DNA of 64,000 nt from Pomphorhynchus laevis (Eukaryota; Acanthocephala; Palaeacanthocephala; Echinorhynchida; Pomphorhynchidae). A program made the position numbers and the translations under genes. Below, piece after piece: positions 48,601 to 56,629 of this stretch. Under the pieces are notes generated by a model. The model did no database searches. It had not been told where the DNA came from and saw only the letters and a list, made by a program, of their open reading frames with translations. The stretch is from NCBI GenBank assembly GCA_012934845.2, contig WNNJ02002241.1:124001-188000 (forward strand), read 5' to 3'. Within the stretch, counting starts at the first letter, position 1, and every line of letters starts with the position of its first letter.

Positions 48601-51600
48601 GTTATAATAATTATAACGCCTATCTAACAAAAATTAAACCATCAAATAAATATAAATATATGGATAAAATTGAATTAATAGAATCCTTAAATATTTTGAT
48701 AAATCAAAATTATTTAAAAGTAGGGACATCTATATTTAGACAAGTAAAAGGTGTTCCAATGGGTGGTAATAGTAGCCCAATTATAGCTGACTTGTTTTTA
48801 AGCTTTATAGAATATGAATTTGTTCATAACTGTGTAAAAACTAAATCTAAACAATATAAATATATGAAATATATGTTTCGATACATTGATGATATATGTG
48901 TATTTAATTCTAATAATTTTTATTCAATTAGTGAGCACATTTATCCAAAAAGCCTTATTCTTAACAAAACCAATATTAATGATAACGAAGGTGTATATCT
49001 AGATATGAACATTAAATAAACATTAACTAAAACTATTATTAATTTATATCGTAAAGATGACATATTTACATTTACAAGAAACATATTTTTGCATGAGCAT
49101 TCATGCATACCATATAATATAAAATATAATACATTAAATAATGAAATTTTAAGAATTGCAACAATATGTAATGATATTGGCTTTCTTCAAAATCATTTAA
49201 ATAATTTAATAGATACATATTTTAAACTAGGTTACTATAAAAATAACATCAAGCAGAAAATAGTAAAATATATAAATCAACACAATAATATAAAGAATAA
49301 ATTTAAACTCTTAAGTGACAAATTTTTATGGATGGATAATAAATAATATACTTTGCATTAGAATAAGATACTAGATAGTTATTTTAGAGGAAATACATCA
49401 TTAGCATGTATTTGGCCCCGCTGCTATGTTGGGTAGAGGAGTTAGGGGCCGAAACCTGATAGCATAGCAGTTCCTCCTGATGACCTCTAATTCTTATTCT
49501 GATACAACGTCTGTTATTTATTAGTCAATTCATAAAAATGACGTTTATTTTAAATTTTATTTTTTATTTTTTATTTTTATTTTTAACTTGATTTAAATTA
49601 TAGAAAATCTAAAAACAATTATTAATTTTATTATTTAATTATTAAATTTTGATTTAGCATTATTATGTTTTGTTTATTTTATAATTATATAACAATACGT
49701 AGACTCAGTTAGCTGATTTAATTAATTAAATTATTAATTAACTTATTATAATTTAATTAATTATTATACTTTATTAATTATTATACTTTATTCGCTTGTT
49801 GATCAATTCTAGAGATGTAGAACATACGTTAACTATATATTTAATTAAAGACCGTTAATATATCCATTTTATTTTAAATTACATTTTATCTCGTATATTA
49901 TCAAAAAACTTAATTATCCAAATATAGGAATAATAATAAAAGACAAATAATTATAAATATAAAAGACAAAAAAAATATTTATTTGAATATATTCACGAAT
50001 TGATATTAAATAATTGTACAAAATATTTGGTTAAATATTATAATTTATTATATATTATATATAATATTATATATTATAATACAGCAAGTCGAAAACAACA
50101 TACACTTCCAGAGAACTACAACGATACGACTATTACAAGCATGTCCAGACATAGTATGAAGCGGCCTTTTTGGTGATAGATTAGAGCGGACGTTGATAGA
50201 CGTCTCCATTTTCAATAATCATGCTCCCTCCTACCACGCAAAGTATGTGCATTCAACGTTCGAATATCACGAGCAAAGAAAGAAGGCTTAATACGAGGAA
50301 AGGATCACTGATATCGAGCATGCGTCGTTCTGACCAGTTATATTCGCAACTAACGGAGCAATCGCACCTACTACCTCCATACTCCTGAAGACAGTAGCGA
50401 AAAAGCCTTCTCTCAAACACAAAAGAAGTTATGGAGAAGTCATAGCCGGAATACGATCAAGGTTGAGCATCGCCCTTGCACGAGCCGCATCATACTGTAT
50501 CCGTGCACCAAGAAGAAAATGTGTGGCAATACCGTTACGAGGAGATGGAAGCAGCAGTGCGGAAATAATTTAAATATATATTTTACTCTTGATTTTCAAA
50601 TGCTGGGGATGCGTGCCCATTAGAATTGTACATATAATAATAACTTATACTATTAAAAATTATATTAATATTATTAATTATATTTATGTTAGTTAATATT
50701 ATATTTATATATAATATTATATATAATATTATTTATTTGATTACTTACCAAGCAAGCAATAAAATAAAAACGAAATTATTAGGCGTATCATTCAGTGTAT
50801 GCACTGGTCAATATTATGGCTTGTAGTATAATATATTATAATATATTGGCATAATATGTATGCCAATCTATATATGTCATTTGCAAAAATGAAACGCTAA
50901 TCATCAACGGCTATTTACAGCAATCACACAATAGTATTTTATAGAAGGATCCAATATGTAATATGTGTTTGTAGAATATTCGGCTTGATAAAAATTATAA
51001 ATATATTCATCTGCAATATCAAAAATAATAACGTCATTATTATATACCAGGTAGATAAGAAACAAAACTTCATAACTTTTTTAAAATAGTTGTTAGCGAT
51101 TAACATTCAAATCAAATATCGCCATACAATTAAATATTTTGGTTAATTTGGCATTATGTTGAATCAGGAAAATATATCATCGATTGTTAATTTTACAAAG
51201 TTTACAAATTTGTATCTTATTTTGCGTCAGAATATCCGTCTCTACGCATAATTATCAATATTGCATATATCAATATCATTATATCCTAATATAAATCCTA
51301 ATATCCCACTTAATTAGATACAACGCTCATATATTCTTACTCCATCTTGCAGATAATATTGTTATATTTATCATTATTTATTATTAATTATTAATAAATA
51401 ATTTATTATATATTTATTATTAATGTATTAATATTACATCATTTATTACTAATTTATCATTTATGAGATAAAGTCTGGTTTTAAAACAAAATATTATTTT
51501 CCTCCTATATGGGCTGCTTTCACAAGTACAAAGTACGATGCTGCATCTCAGTGTCTTGATGCATTCGCTGTAAAATTGTCAAAAATTTGTGATCAATAAT

Positions 51601-54600
51601 TTCTTATTTTATTATTTCTGTCGATGTTTAAAACGGTCTGGGGACAATTTAACAGAACATCGAACATATCATATTTTTTTCTACATAAAGTTTTATAATA
51701 AAAAATAATATTTTAGTTCAATTATTAAAAATAATTGAACATGGAAGAAAACTTGAAACTATTTAAGATAAAAGTAAAGTATTTTTATATAAATTACATA
51801 AAAGAGCATTAAAGAAACTGTAAGACAACAAAAATCTAATTATTCTATTCAAAATCGAATTTTAAACAAGTTAAATTTAAAAATAGAACATAAAGTTTTA
51901 AAACTTTACTAATTTGTAGCACACTAATAATTCGACGGCAAGCTTGTCATATGCATTTTATAATTATAAATAATTATTATAATTTAACTTGAATGCATCT
52001 GTGAGCTGGAATTATTCTGGTTGTGGCACAATATTATCTTCACAGGAATTGTTCCTATTCTTGATACGGCAGGACGCTACAAATCAGGCTGGATGGGTCG
52101 TCAGTTTGGGTCATCAGCTGCTGACCCAAACCTACATTTCACGTTTCGACCCTTATTATCTGCTTTCTCCGTACACTGAAGTACTTAATATACAGAAATG
52201 TATATCTACACAACTGGAACAGCCAGCCTAGTGGATGTAGCGTTGAATTAAGATACAGACGTCCTGAGTTCAAAGACGATCAGCATCAGTCTACGGAGAA
52301 AGCAGATAATAAGGGTCGAAACGTGAAATGTAGGTCTGGGTCAGCAGCTGATGAGACCCACCCAGACTGATTAGTAGCGTCCTGCAGTATCAAGAATAGG
52401 AACAAAATACCTGTGAGGATAATATTGTGACACAAGCAGAAGAATTATTATAACATCAAAAAATACAAAAAAAATATGAAAATTAATAAATAATTACTGA
52501 ATCTACGTATTTTATATTTATATCAAGTTAATATTAAAAAATTGAAATTTAAAATAAAAGTCAATTTTTATGAATTGACTAATAAATAATAGACGATGTA
52601 TAAGAATAAATATTAGAGGTCATTAGGAGGAACTTCTATGTTATCAGGTTTCGAACCCTATTACTCGACCCAACATAGCATTACCCAACATTAAATTTTT
52701 ATTAAAAAAAATTAATAATTCAATAATAATTAATTAACTTTATTCAATATCTGATTAATTCGATGCATTATCTGCACATGTTATATTTCTGCATCGGTGT
52801 GAAAACTCTCAGCTTCACACGGATTGAAAGTCTGAGTTGTGTATGTCAAAGATATTGTACAAAAATATTTTGTACAATTTTATCCTGATGATGTAGAAGT
52901 TGGCAATCGAAATTCGATATTTAAAATAAAAAATTTCTATTTCACTCGCTCCACTTATGAGTAATAGAAACCAATGAGTGAACAGTCAATAATTGAACAG
53001 TTAATTATGACAAACAATAAAAAGGGAATATTAATACTTTAAAATATTATAATGATAATATTATATGTAATATTAGAGATATTACAGTTAAGGCATACCA
53101 GCAGCAATAAACGAGCTATAGTAATGAATTAGATTCGACTTGCTCAAAAGATAATATAATTGGAACTCGTGTTGTGTTTTCATTTCAGATTGTACCATAT
53201 CACCATTATCTAGATTTACAATAGCTTCGGTTAGGGCTGCTGATTCGGCGTCGTGTCTTTCAATTCTGGTTGCAATTTCTTAAAAGAAAAACTTTAAAGG
53301 AAAACTCGAATCTTTGAACAAAAAATCATTGAAATGTTCTCGTATTTAAGATTATTCTCTAACAATTTAAAGAATTAAGTGGCAACTGCGAATAAATCGA
53401 GACAACCGATTATACCAGTGAAAAATAATAAATAATTTTATTATTTAAAATAAATTATTTTTTAATTAAATATTTAATTAATTAATTAAATTATTATTTT
53501 TTACTGCGAATATTTTTCTCTCTTTATTACATTAATAATGGCAACTGCGAATAAATCGATATTTAAGTTATCCATTTTCTTAAATGATTTTTTTTTCTTA
53601 AAAATTTCGCAAATTTTATTTTTAGGAACCAAAGAAAATCAAACACGAAAAAGAATTATTAAAGGCGAAAACGAATAATCGTTTCGTGTTTGATTTTCCT
53701 TAATTCCTATAAATTAAAATAAAATAAGTGAAATAAAAACAGTGAAAGTAAAAGTAACTTTACTATCGGAATGTTTTGTTCCAAAAACAAATTATGTGAA
53801 AAGCTTCAAACGATTTTGAGCTGCAATTTTCATATCTGTCATTGAAGAGGGCATTACGCTGAGAAGGATTTGATAAAATACACATTCACTTATTGCTTTT
53901 TTATTGATCAAAATAAACATTTAGCTAAACATATTGGCTCTATAATTAAAAAATTCGAGTAAATTATTGAACTTAAAAATTGTGTTCAAGAAATTTTCAA
54001 AAATATTGTATCGTCAGTTACTACTGACGACAACATAGTAGCTGTCATCACTTTGAAATTAATCCGATTAAGTTATATTTAGTTGAGCTTGAGAAATCAT
54101 TGAATGATATTCAAAAGGTTTAATGTGTTTATCTATTTGAATTTCGTATAAGACAAAATGCCACTTCAATCAATGGCTGCTTGGCATTACAAAAATGACG
54201 ATATAATTGACATTTTTATTCAAAACGTTTTAGATGAATAAAAATATCTTTATGAGCAATTAAATTCGGAAAGCATTGATATCACAAGTTAGTAATTTAG
54301 TAATGGTAAATGAAGTTTATTTACCATGAAAATATTTTAAAATTTAAAACATTATACAATTTAAAATAATATTTTTCAATTTTTAATTTCAATTTTAAAT
54401 AAATTCAAAATTACGAAAATGATTTAAATCTATAATTCTAGTTATTTTAAATTTTTTTATTTTATATTTCATAAAATCAAAAATAAGGCAGTCAGAATTA
54501 CAAAATAATGAATACGCATATCAGGCAATTTTGATGATTGTACACTACCCATAAAAGTTAGTGTCAAACGCGATATTAAGAAAGCAAAATTTAATTTATA

Positions 54601-56149
54601 AAAATTGCGATCAAAGTGTTTTTTTAAGCAGAAATGTAAAGTAGTTGATTGTTATTAAAAGTAAAAATAGAGTTATACCTTTAAATGAGACGGGTTTAAA
54701 TACGTTAGACATCCTGTATCCATTACGTCTGAAAGACTGAACACCTACGATTGGATGAGCATACGACACGACGTTTCTGCTTGCAGAGTTATTAAAATCT
54801 AAATTTGGCTGACAAATTGATCTTCGAACCCCGTCTTTACTGTCTGGAAAACATCGATTTTTGCGATACAGTGAATCAATTGTATCAAGAAGATTTTTTC
54901 GTTTACGACTGCGCATCAAGATTGGGGCTGACTGATTCGATAAGTCTGCACCGGATTGCCCGCTTTCATCGTTGGAATCCCTTATATCTTCTTGATGATC
55001 GCAGTCTTCGTCATCCATTATCGCATCATTCGTTGCTACATACTCACCTCTATTATCGAGTGGATTAGATTGATTAAAATGCGTAATTATTCGATTGCCG
55101 TAAGAATTACATACGGGCAGTGATGAACTGTTCAGCTGCTTGTTAAATAGATCATTGTTATGACGCAATATTGGATGATCGGTTGACATTGACTGATTAA
55201 AAAACGGACTTTGATGTACTAATTGGTGTTCTGCTTGTCCTACATATCCATGCTGATGCGATTGTTGATGAAACATACTAATGGGCGCATTATTATTAGA
55301 CGGGTGGTTACGCATGATAGTAGTAGGGTCTGGTTGCTGCTTCCAAGTAGCAGAATTTGATGCATTCGCTAAATTACAGTTATTCGAAGATAGTATTTCA
55401 TTCATTAAATATGAAGCACCGTTATGAGCATACTGTTGATGGTGATGATGACCACAGTTATGCTGATCTTGTTGAACGATAAGCCCTAGCGGATCGCATC
55501 GATTATCAACCTGAGTAAAAGAGCAGTTTGCTTTTACACCTACGTATAAGTTTGGGTTCACACCGTTAGTCGAGGCGGTAAATTCTCCTCCTGCAGTATT
55601 ATTTGCACTGTTTGCGTAATTACCAGAATTAGCCATCACCGGTGTACGATTAGGTTCTGATTTTATATTGGTATTAATCATTGCCAATGTAGAATTACCT
55701 GTGTTATTTCCATTACCGCCAACTGTGCAGTTATCACCTCTAGTATGTGAAACGGTGACCGACGCCGATGGTGGAGACGATTCGATAACTCCATTCTCCA
55801 ACCAAACTTTAAACACAGATGGAACAGCTGTTGTCTTCAAGTGTCTGGTGTTGCGACGATAGCTACATCCATTATGGCTATTTGTTGATGAATTTAAATC
55901 TGATGATGCATTCAAAAGATTGCCATTTGAGCAATGGTTTGTTTGTACATAATCGGATTCGAGAAAATGAAACTGACAGATTTTTGAATGTCTAGTAATA
56001 TTTATTGGCTTTGGACAATGAGCAGCAATTGCTGCCTGCCATTTAGCTAAACGGGTTTGATCTACTGGAAACGAATGAAAAACAATTCCTTTGACTATGT
56101 TCTTTCGCTTTCGATATCTACATCCTGTAACAATACAATTGTGAACCAT
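34202..56149 (-). CDS. nab: THAP-NAB fusion protein, five coding exons (whole gene model)
   Basis: Exons on the minus strand: 56149-54679, 53278-53099, 45182-45003, 37012-36732, 34594-34202. All four introns have GT..AG ends. Intron phases 1,1,1,0 are compatible, and the exon lengths sum to 2505 bases, giving 834 residues and a stop. Residues 1-85 form a THAP DNA-binding zinc finger; about 528-590, split across exons 2 and 3, match NCD1 of NAB co-repressors (NAB1/NAB2, Drosophila Nab). NCD1 is known to bind EGR-type zinc-finger activators, and NAB proteins repress transcription in the nucleus. No NCD2 domain was seen; the C-terminal third is Ser/Asp-rich and probably disordered. A THAP-NAB union is not known to me. 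Two genes merged by my exon choice remain possible, but the phases agree. Confidence 0.7.
34600..36335. repeat. Intronic minisatellite, unit about 38-40 bp, roughly 40 copies
   Basis: The array starts right at the exon 5 acceptor and fills most of intron 4. The common unit reads approximately GAACTTCTAACGAGTTCAAT then CGAATATGCGTTAGGATT, with variation at GAACT/GGACT, GAGTTC/AAGTTT and loss of whole blocks. Higher-order repetition is visible: a block of several units around 35170-35500 recurs at about 35690-35890, and another recurs at about 35880-36120. CpG-containing GCG is retained in most copies. Confidence 0.9.
36336..36731. other. Proximal part of intron 4
   Basis: Non-repetitive sequence between the minisatellite and exon 4. 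No further exon could be supported. Confidence 0.4.
36732..37012 (-). CDS. nab: Exon 4: acidic/Ser-rich segment
   Basis: Acceptor TTTATAG precedes AGCAAAACG (the base left by exon 3 completes a Glu codon); donor TATGAG followed by GTAAGC, a strong consensus. It encodes EQNVLSAGNKISNNDNTQLS and further Asp/Asn/Ser-rich sequence, including HSIEEILRSDNDEVNRDDRF. There is no recognised fold. Its inclusion rests on splice sites, phase and an open frame, not on homology. Confidence 0.65.
37425..37770 (+). repeat. Two family C copies in intron 3
   Basis: At 37451-37505: CTGAAGATGCTCACAGTAG followed by TTATCGAAATATC. At 37685-37715: CTGAAGATGCTAACAGAAG followed by TCAGCGAAATATC. Each is followed by AAAAATAAT..C and a closing CTTTGATCC, so that ATCAAA after GAAAU can pair with TTTGAT. 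The small hairpins differ in sequence between the copies but keep most of their pairing. Confidence 0.6.
37771..38200. other. AT-rich part of intron 3
   Basis: No supported exon or element in this stretch. Confidence 0.4.
38203..40425 (-). mobile_element. Penelope-like element, minus copy, 3' part
   Basis: Sequence is antiparallel to 47800-49730. It includes the 3' terminal region (38203-38540), the RT C-terminal and palm coding (39217-38641: SIFRQVKGVPMGGNSSPIIA, MFRYIDDICVFN) and upstream RT coding to 40425. It is interrupted by an inverted duplication with (TA)n tracts (39268-39660) and cut at 40425 by the R2-like LINE. The copy is broken in several places. Its terminal region has CTAATGACC where the plus copy has CTGATGACC. 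Confidence 0.8.
39265..39660. repeat. (TA)n tracts flanking an inverted duplication
   Basis: TA dinucleotide tracts at 39272-39322 and about 39561-39658 enclose 39322-39559, which is an inverted, nearly exact copy of 42724-42961. That source segment spans the 3' end of the R2-like LINE and the Penelope sequence beside it. The duplication must therefore post-date the LINE insertion. The host sequence interrupted is the ATATACATATATATG part of the Penelope RT coding region. Confidence 0.8.
40426..42809 (+). mobile_element. R2-like LINE nested in the Penelope-like copy
   Basis: The RT begins at about 40530 (SVNKTLSPNDYIG), with GAAGPSGVNALSWRQMLTSF, IALDKNPGVRPIGIGEAYRR, then in another frame LIDAHNAFNRINRKLAIL, LSKEGFTQGDPLAMVAFAA and QRWYADDVSCVG (RT catalytic Asp). 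The frame 41365-42735 adds the thumb, a zinc-binding pattern (CVCGEVLSVVHSLSCKCG) and a restriction-like endonuclease core (ARLDV...SYLDISVFN), the R2-type order. Two frameshifts lie around 41020-41370. Flanking TATTTAATTC at 40416-40425 and 42810-42819 is a likely target-site duplication. The 5' end (40426-40519) is a 94-bp copy of Penelope sequence 39925-40018. The 3' end has a short A-run. Confidence 0.85.
42810..44410 (-). mobile_element. Penelope-like element, serially duplicated segment
   Basis: The segment corresponding to 47640-47800 of the plus copy (recognisable by ATTCTAGATTATGAG and TGTTCATTTATTTTATCAAA on the plus strand) occurs at about 42825-42960, 42985-43090, 43120-43200, 44095-44190 and 44255-44400, with increasing divergence. 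Between about 43205 and 43960 the DNA is AT-rich and unassigned; 43970-44100 is an ATATAATGTATA simple repeat. Confidence 0.65.
44215..44815 (-). mobile_element. Penelope-like element, N-terminal RT-side fragment
   Basis: A 152-codon frame (44678-44220) reads IKFINECIDIINIGRLLNNS, SKEIIGLDLSKYIPNKRYKL and NIRNIIETECNCKSLNFDKI, matching 47440-47740 of the plus copy but without that copy's frame breaks in this part. A partial repeat of its start follows at 44690-44800. It lies just downstream of exon 3 in intron 3 and is transcribed in the host-gene direction. Confidence 0.7.
45003..45182 (-). CDS. nab: Exon 3: second half of NAB NCD1 domain
   Basis: Acceptor TTTTTCTAG precedes GTGGCGATG; donor CACAAG followed by GTACTT. 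It encodes GGDDIVQLCQLSKKDFSELV then QIVGMTSKPFHVKRLKKVL, matching NAB NCD1 ([39 protein letters not shown]). The invariant block VGM.SKP.HV.RL is intact. The usual downstream EW..NP is not present; instead a basic stretch (YRLRLKLRLTRY) and an acidic end (SDRSDDDTQ) follow. About 7.9 kb of retroelement-filled intron separates it from exon 2. Confidence 0.85.
45190..46375. other. AT-rich part of intron 2
   Basis: Contains a local repeat (CTCTCAAATTTGCCAAATTT at 45274 and AGAGATTTCATTTTGCCAAATTTT at 45318) and simple A/T runs. The 112-codon minus frame at 46079-45741 has no recognised features and is probably chance. Confidence 0.4.
46376..46615. other. GC-richer block upstream of the Penelope-like ORF
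   Basis: Much less AT-rich than its surroundings, with short inverted repeats (GTTTACA/TGTAAAC at 46380-46400, AGTTTAGTTTGAGTCAACTAAACT at about 46562). It could be the 5' untranslated region of the Penelope-like element or an inserted short element. I saw no second copy in the window and no tRNA-like fold. Confidence 0.35.
46635..47135 (+). CDS. GIY-YIG endonuclease domain ORF of the Penelope-like element
   Basis: 166 codons. An N-terminal Cys-rich patch (FKCNRKNCIVCDV at about residues 20-32, and NNNCNCNTAG) is followed by the GIY-YIG nuclease core: GVVYLIQCTCGLQYIGKT holds the two diagnostic motifs (VVYLI for GIY, QYIG for YIG), then LKTRFRQHIYNI with the catalytic Arg, a conserved H, and LEKEDLWIETLNSMYPLGLN with the metal-binding Glu. 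In these elements the nuclease nicks target DNA to prime reverse transcription. The CTCG between the motifs and the preceding CNC fit the extra zinc-finger Cys seen in the N-terminal-nuclease clades. Confidence 0.85.
   Translation: MYSTILEKYVSTNDFNFRSFKCNRKNCIVCDVINNNNCIVSNTTNKCFSLNINNNCNCNTAGVVYLIQCTCGLQYIGKTYQMLKTRFRQHIYNIQHNSQTIFHKHMRLIGHDIKNSKLFILEHIIEENISILNQKLLEKEDLWIETLNSMYPLGLNEWYKELAEVV
47105..47467 (+). CDS. Linker/N-terminal region of the Penelope-like RT
   Basis: 120 codons in a different frame from the nuclease ORF, overlapping its end. A basic start (NPVKRKPRSHGDKRNRKNRV) could bind nucleic acid. The following DKLKDLYVN-like helical region and IIDSYCNTKYYNHTINVNNN match the start of the minus fragment at 44678. 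No catalytic motif. In an intact element this probably belongs to one continuous protein with the nuclease and RT. Confidence 0.55.
   Translation: MVQGIGRSSIIHNKQLYYNNPVKRKPRSHGDKRNRKNRVKNIKKDMYINEQLEMLKQLLSDNKLKDLYVNIRSFSKDIICTINQKLINDYDRLSCIIDSYCNTKYYNHTINVNNNNKNIH
47670..49346 (+). CDS. Penelope-like reverse transcriptase
   Basis: RT motifs in order: NTYDFSTLYTNLDLVDIKEA (motif A with first catalytic Asp, about residue 275), RQVKGVPMGGNSSPIIADLF (motif B), YMFRYIDDICVFN (motif C, YIDD as in Penelope-like RTs), then LILNKTNINDNEGVYLDMNI (motif D/E region). The upstream part includes ITTIDKASNNFVFICKKLYY and ILYWNPKLHKNPIKLRFICS, typical of the Penelope fingers. The frame is closed early at 49019 relative to the other copy in this window, which reads on, and resumes at 49089-49346. 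Protein made by an intact copy would copy element RNA at nicked target DNA. Confidence 0.85.
49355..49505 (+). ncRNA. Candidate permuted hammerhead ribozyme in the Penelope-like 3' region
   Basis: GAAA at 49390-49393 is followed by stem III ATACAT/ATGTAT (49393-49398 with 49406-49411), UH at 49411-49412, a large stem I region with CTGCTATG/CATAGCAG (49421-49428 with 49463-49470), and CTGATGA at 49477-49483. CTCTAA/TTAGAG (49485-49490 with 49384-49389) closes stem II on the outside, extended by AGAATAAGA/TCTTATTCT (49360-49368 with 49492-49500). GGCCCC (49414) can pair with GGGGCC (49445), making a pseudoknot. One extra C lies between CTGATGA and stem II. Hammerhead motifs are known in Penelope-like elements; cleavage by this one is not shown. 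The region recurs, more or less decayed, at 29.9, 38.4, 52.6 and 56.65 kb. Confidence 0.55.
50130..50580 (+). mobile_element. R2-like LINE, C-terminal endonuclease fragment
   Basis: The plus-strand frame gives LFGDRLERTLIDVSIFNNHA, then FEYHEQRKKA, YEERITDIEHASF and YGEVIAGIRSRLSIALARAA. It aligns with the C-terminus of the nested element at 42390-42720 (SYLDISVFNTHARSY, NENRKKAKYSERISKIERAA, YSDVISRFRRSIGIALVRAS). Only the restriction-like endonuclease tail is left, with at least two stops; it is diverged enough to be a different subfamily. Confidence 0.7.
50581..51985. other. AT-rich part of intron 2
   Basis: No supported exon or element. Several A/T simple runs (50640-50740, 51390-51470). 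Confidence 0.4.
51990..52445. repeat. Family A fold-back repeat, full copy
   Basis: Left arm about 52010-52175 and right arm about 52285-52435 are inverted copies around a centre of roughly 110 bp. On the plus strand the right arm has GGGTC (52313-52317), GAAA (52318-52321), a short stem ACG/TGT, A at 52332, GTCTGGG (52334-52340), CTGATGA (52348-52354), GACCC (52355-52359) and CCCAGAC (52361-52367). It lies in intron 2 of the THAP-NAB gene. Confidence 0.75.
52480..52695 (-). mobile_element. Penelope-like element 3' terminal sequence, solo
   Basis: From TACTGAATCTACGTA to CCCAACATAGCA this is the reverse complement of 49425-49720 with a gap. It keeps CTAATGACCTCTAATATT and CATAGAAGTTCCTC on the minus strand. 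It directly abuts the family A copy, so the two element types share an insertion neighbourhood. Confidence 0.7.
53099..53278 (-). CDS. nab: Exon 2: first half of NAB NCD1 domain
   Basis: Acceptor TTTTAAG precedes AAATTGC; donor G followed by GTATGC. It encodes EIATRIERHDAESAALTEAI and, after a linker, EFQLYYLLSKSNLIHYYSSF then IAAG. The latter aligns with NAB NCD1 (human NAB1: [20 protein letters not shown] then IQQG). The exon ends one base into the glycine codon, and exon 3 supplies the rest, restoring the GGDD motif of the domain. Without splicing the frame would stop three codons later. Confidence 0.85.
53285..54675. other. Intron 1 of the THAP-NAB gene
   Basis: Contains a direct repeat (GGCAACTGCGAATAAATCGA at 53381 and 53540) and an inverted repeat GAAAATCAAACACGAAA (53635) / TTTCGTGTTTGATTTTC (53682). 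A stretch at 53800-54290 has scattered coding-like runs (for example MPLQSMAAWHYKNDDIIDIF), probably decayed element sequence I cannot name. Confidence 0.45.
54679..56149 (-). CDS. nab: Exon 1: THAP zinc finger and disordered linker
   Basis: The start ATG at 56149-56147 has a good context (AACAATGG). The THAP signature is C5-x4-C10, W37, C58-x2-H61 followed by F62, with HSFP at residues 25-28. This is the C2CH pattern of THAP domains, which bind specific DNA. The remainder is Asn/Ser/His/Gln-rich with a run of His, an acidic patch (DDEDCDHQEDIRDSNDE) and a basic RSRKRK likely to act in nuclear import. Coding ends in TTTAAAG followed by GTATAAC; reading past this donor adds only about 20 hydrophobic residues before a stop, as expected for intron. 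The exon contains 490 whole codons and no break, so it is under constraint or young. Confidence 0.85.
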
Positions 56150-56154
56150 TGTTT

Positions 56155-56625
56155 AACGGGATAGCAAGTTATTTAAAGGTTTAATGTGCTAATCCTAAAT
56201 AAATAAAAATTAAATAGTCAAAGATTGCACAAGCACATATACACGTAAGTATTTTTAAATCTATTAACGTTTTAAGAATTTGTATTATTACATGTCAAAA
56301 ATACGAATTGTATAAAAAAAATAATTAATCAAATATTTTGATATAATATAATTATATTATAATTATATTATGTAATTATATTATGTAATTATATTTTTAT
56401 AATATTTAATGCTTTCTACTGTGAAATAATACTCGCTTTGAGGTTAAACACGCCATATTACTCGCTCGGCAATCTGTAACATGAACATAAAATAATAAAA
56501 TTTTATTTCTGATATAAAATTTACATAAAATTATTCAATTAATCAAAATTATCAAAAATAACTGAATAAATTGCTGTTGATTTGTAATAAATTAATTAAT
56601 GATTTTAATAAATTATTCGTTAATT
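56155..56625. other. Upstream flank of the THAP-NAB start codon
   Basis: AT-rich sequence likely to hold the 5' UTR and promoter of the minus-strand gene. No TATA box, initiator or CpG cluster could be pinned down with confidence. Confidence 0.3.
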
Positions 56626-56629
56626 TTTA

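Larger units (their letters stand above)
46620..49735 (+). mobile_element. Penelope-like element with N-terminal GIY-YIG (Naiad/Chlamys-like order)
   Basis: The most complete copy lies antisense within intron 2 of the THAP-NAB gene. Order: GIY-YIG endonuclease ORF (46635-47135), linker, reverse transcriptase (47670-49346), then a structured 3' region (49350-49735) ending near CGTAGACTCAGTTAGCTGA. Classic Penelope elements place the GIY-YIG domain after the RT; here nothing follows the RT thumb except a short LSDKFLWMDNK end. The permuted order is that described for Naiad and Chlamys clades. About four frame breaks suggest an inactive copy. A tandem pair of differently truncated copies could mimic this order. 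Confidence 0.8.

Noticed and set aside
54805-55068. 87-codon plus-strand frame opposite THAP exon 1
   Set aside because: Shadow of the minus-strand coding exon.
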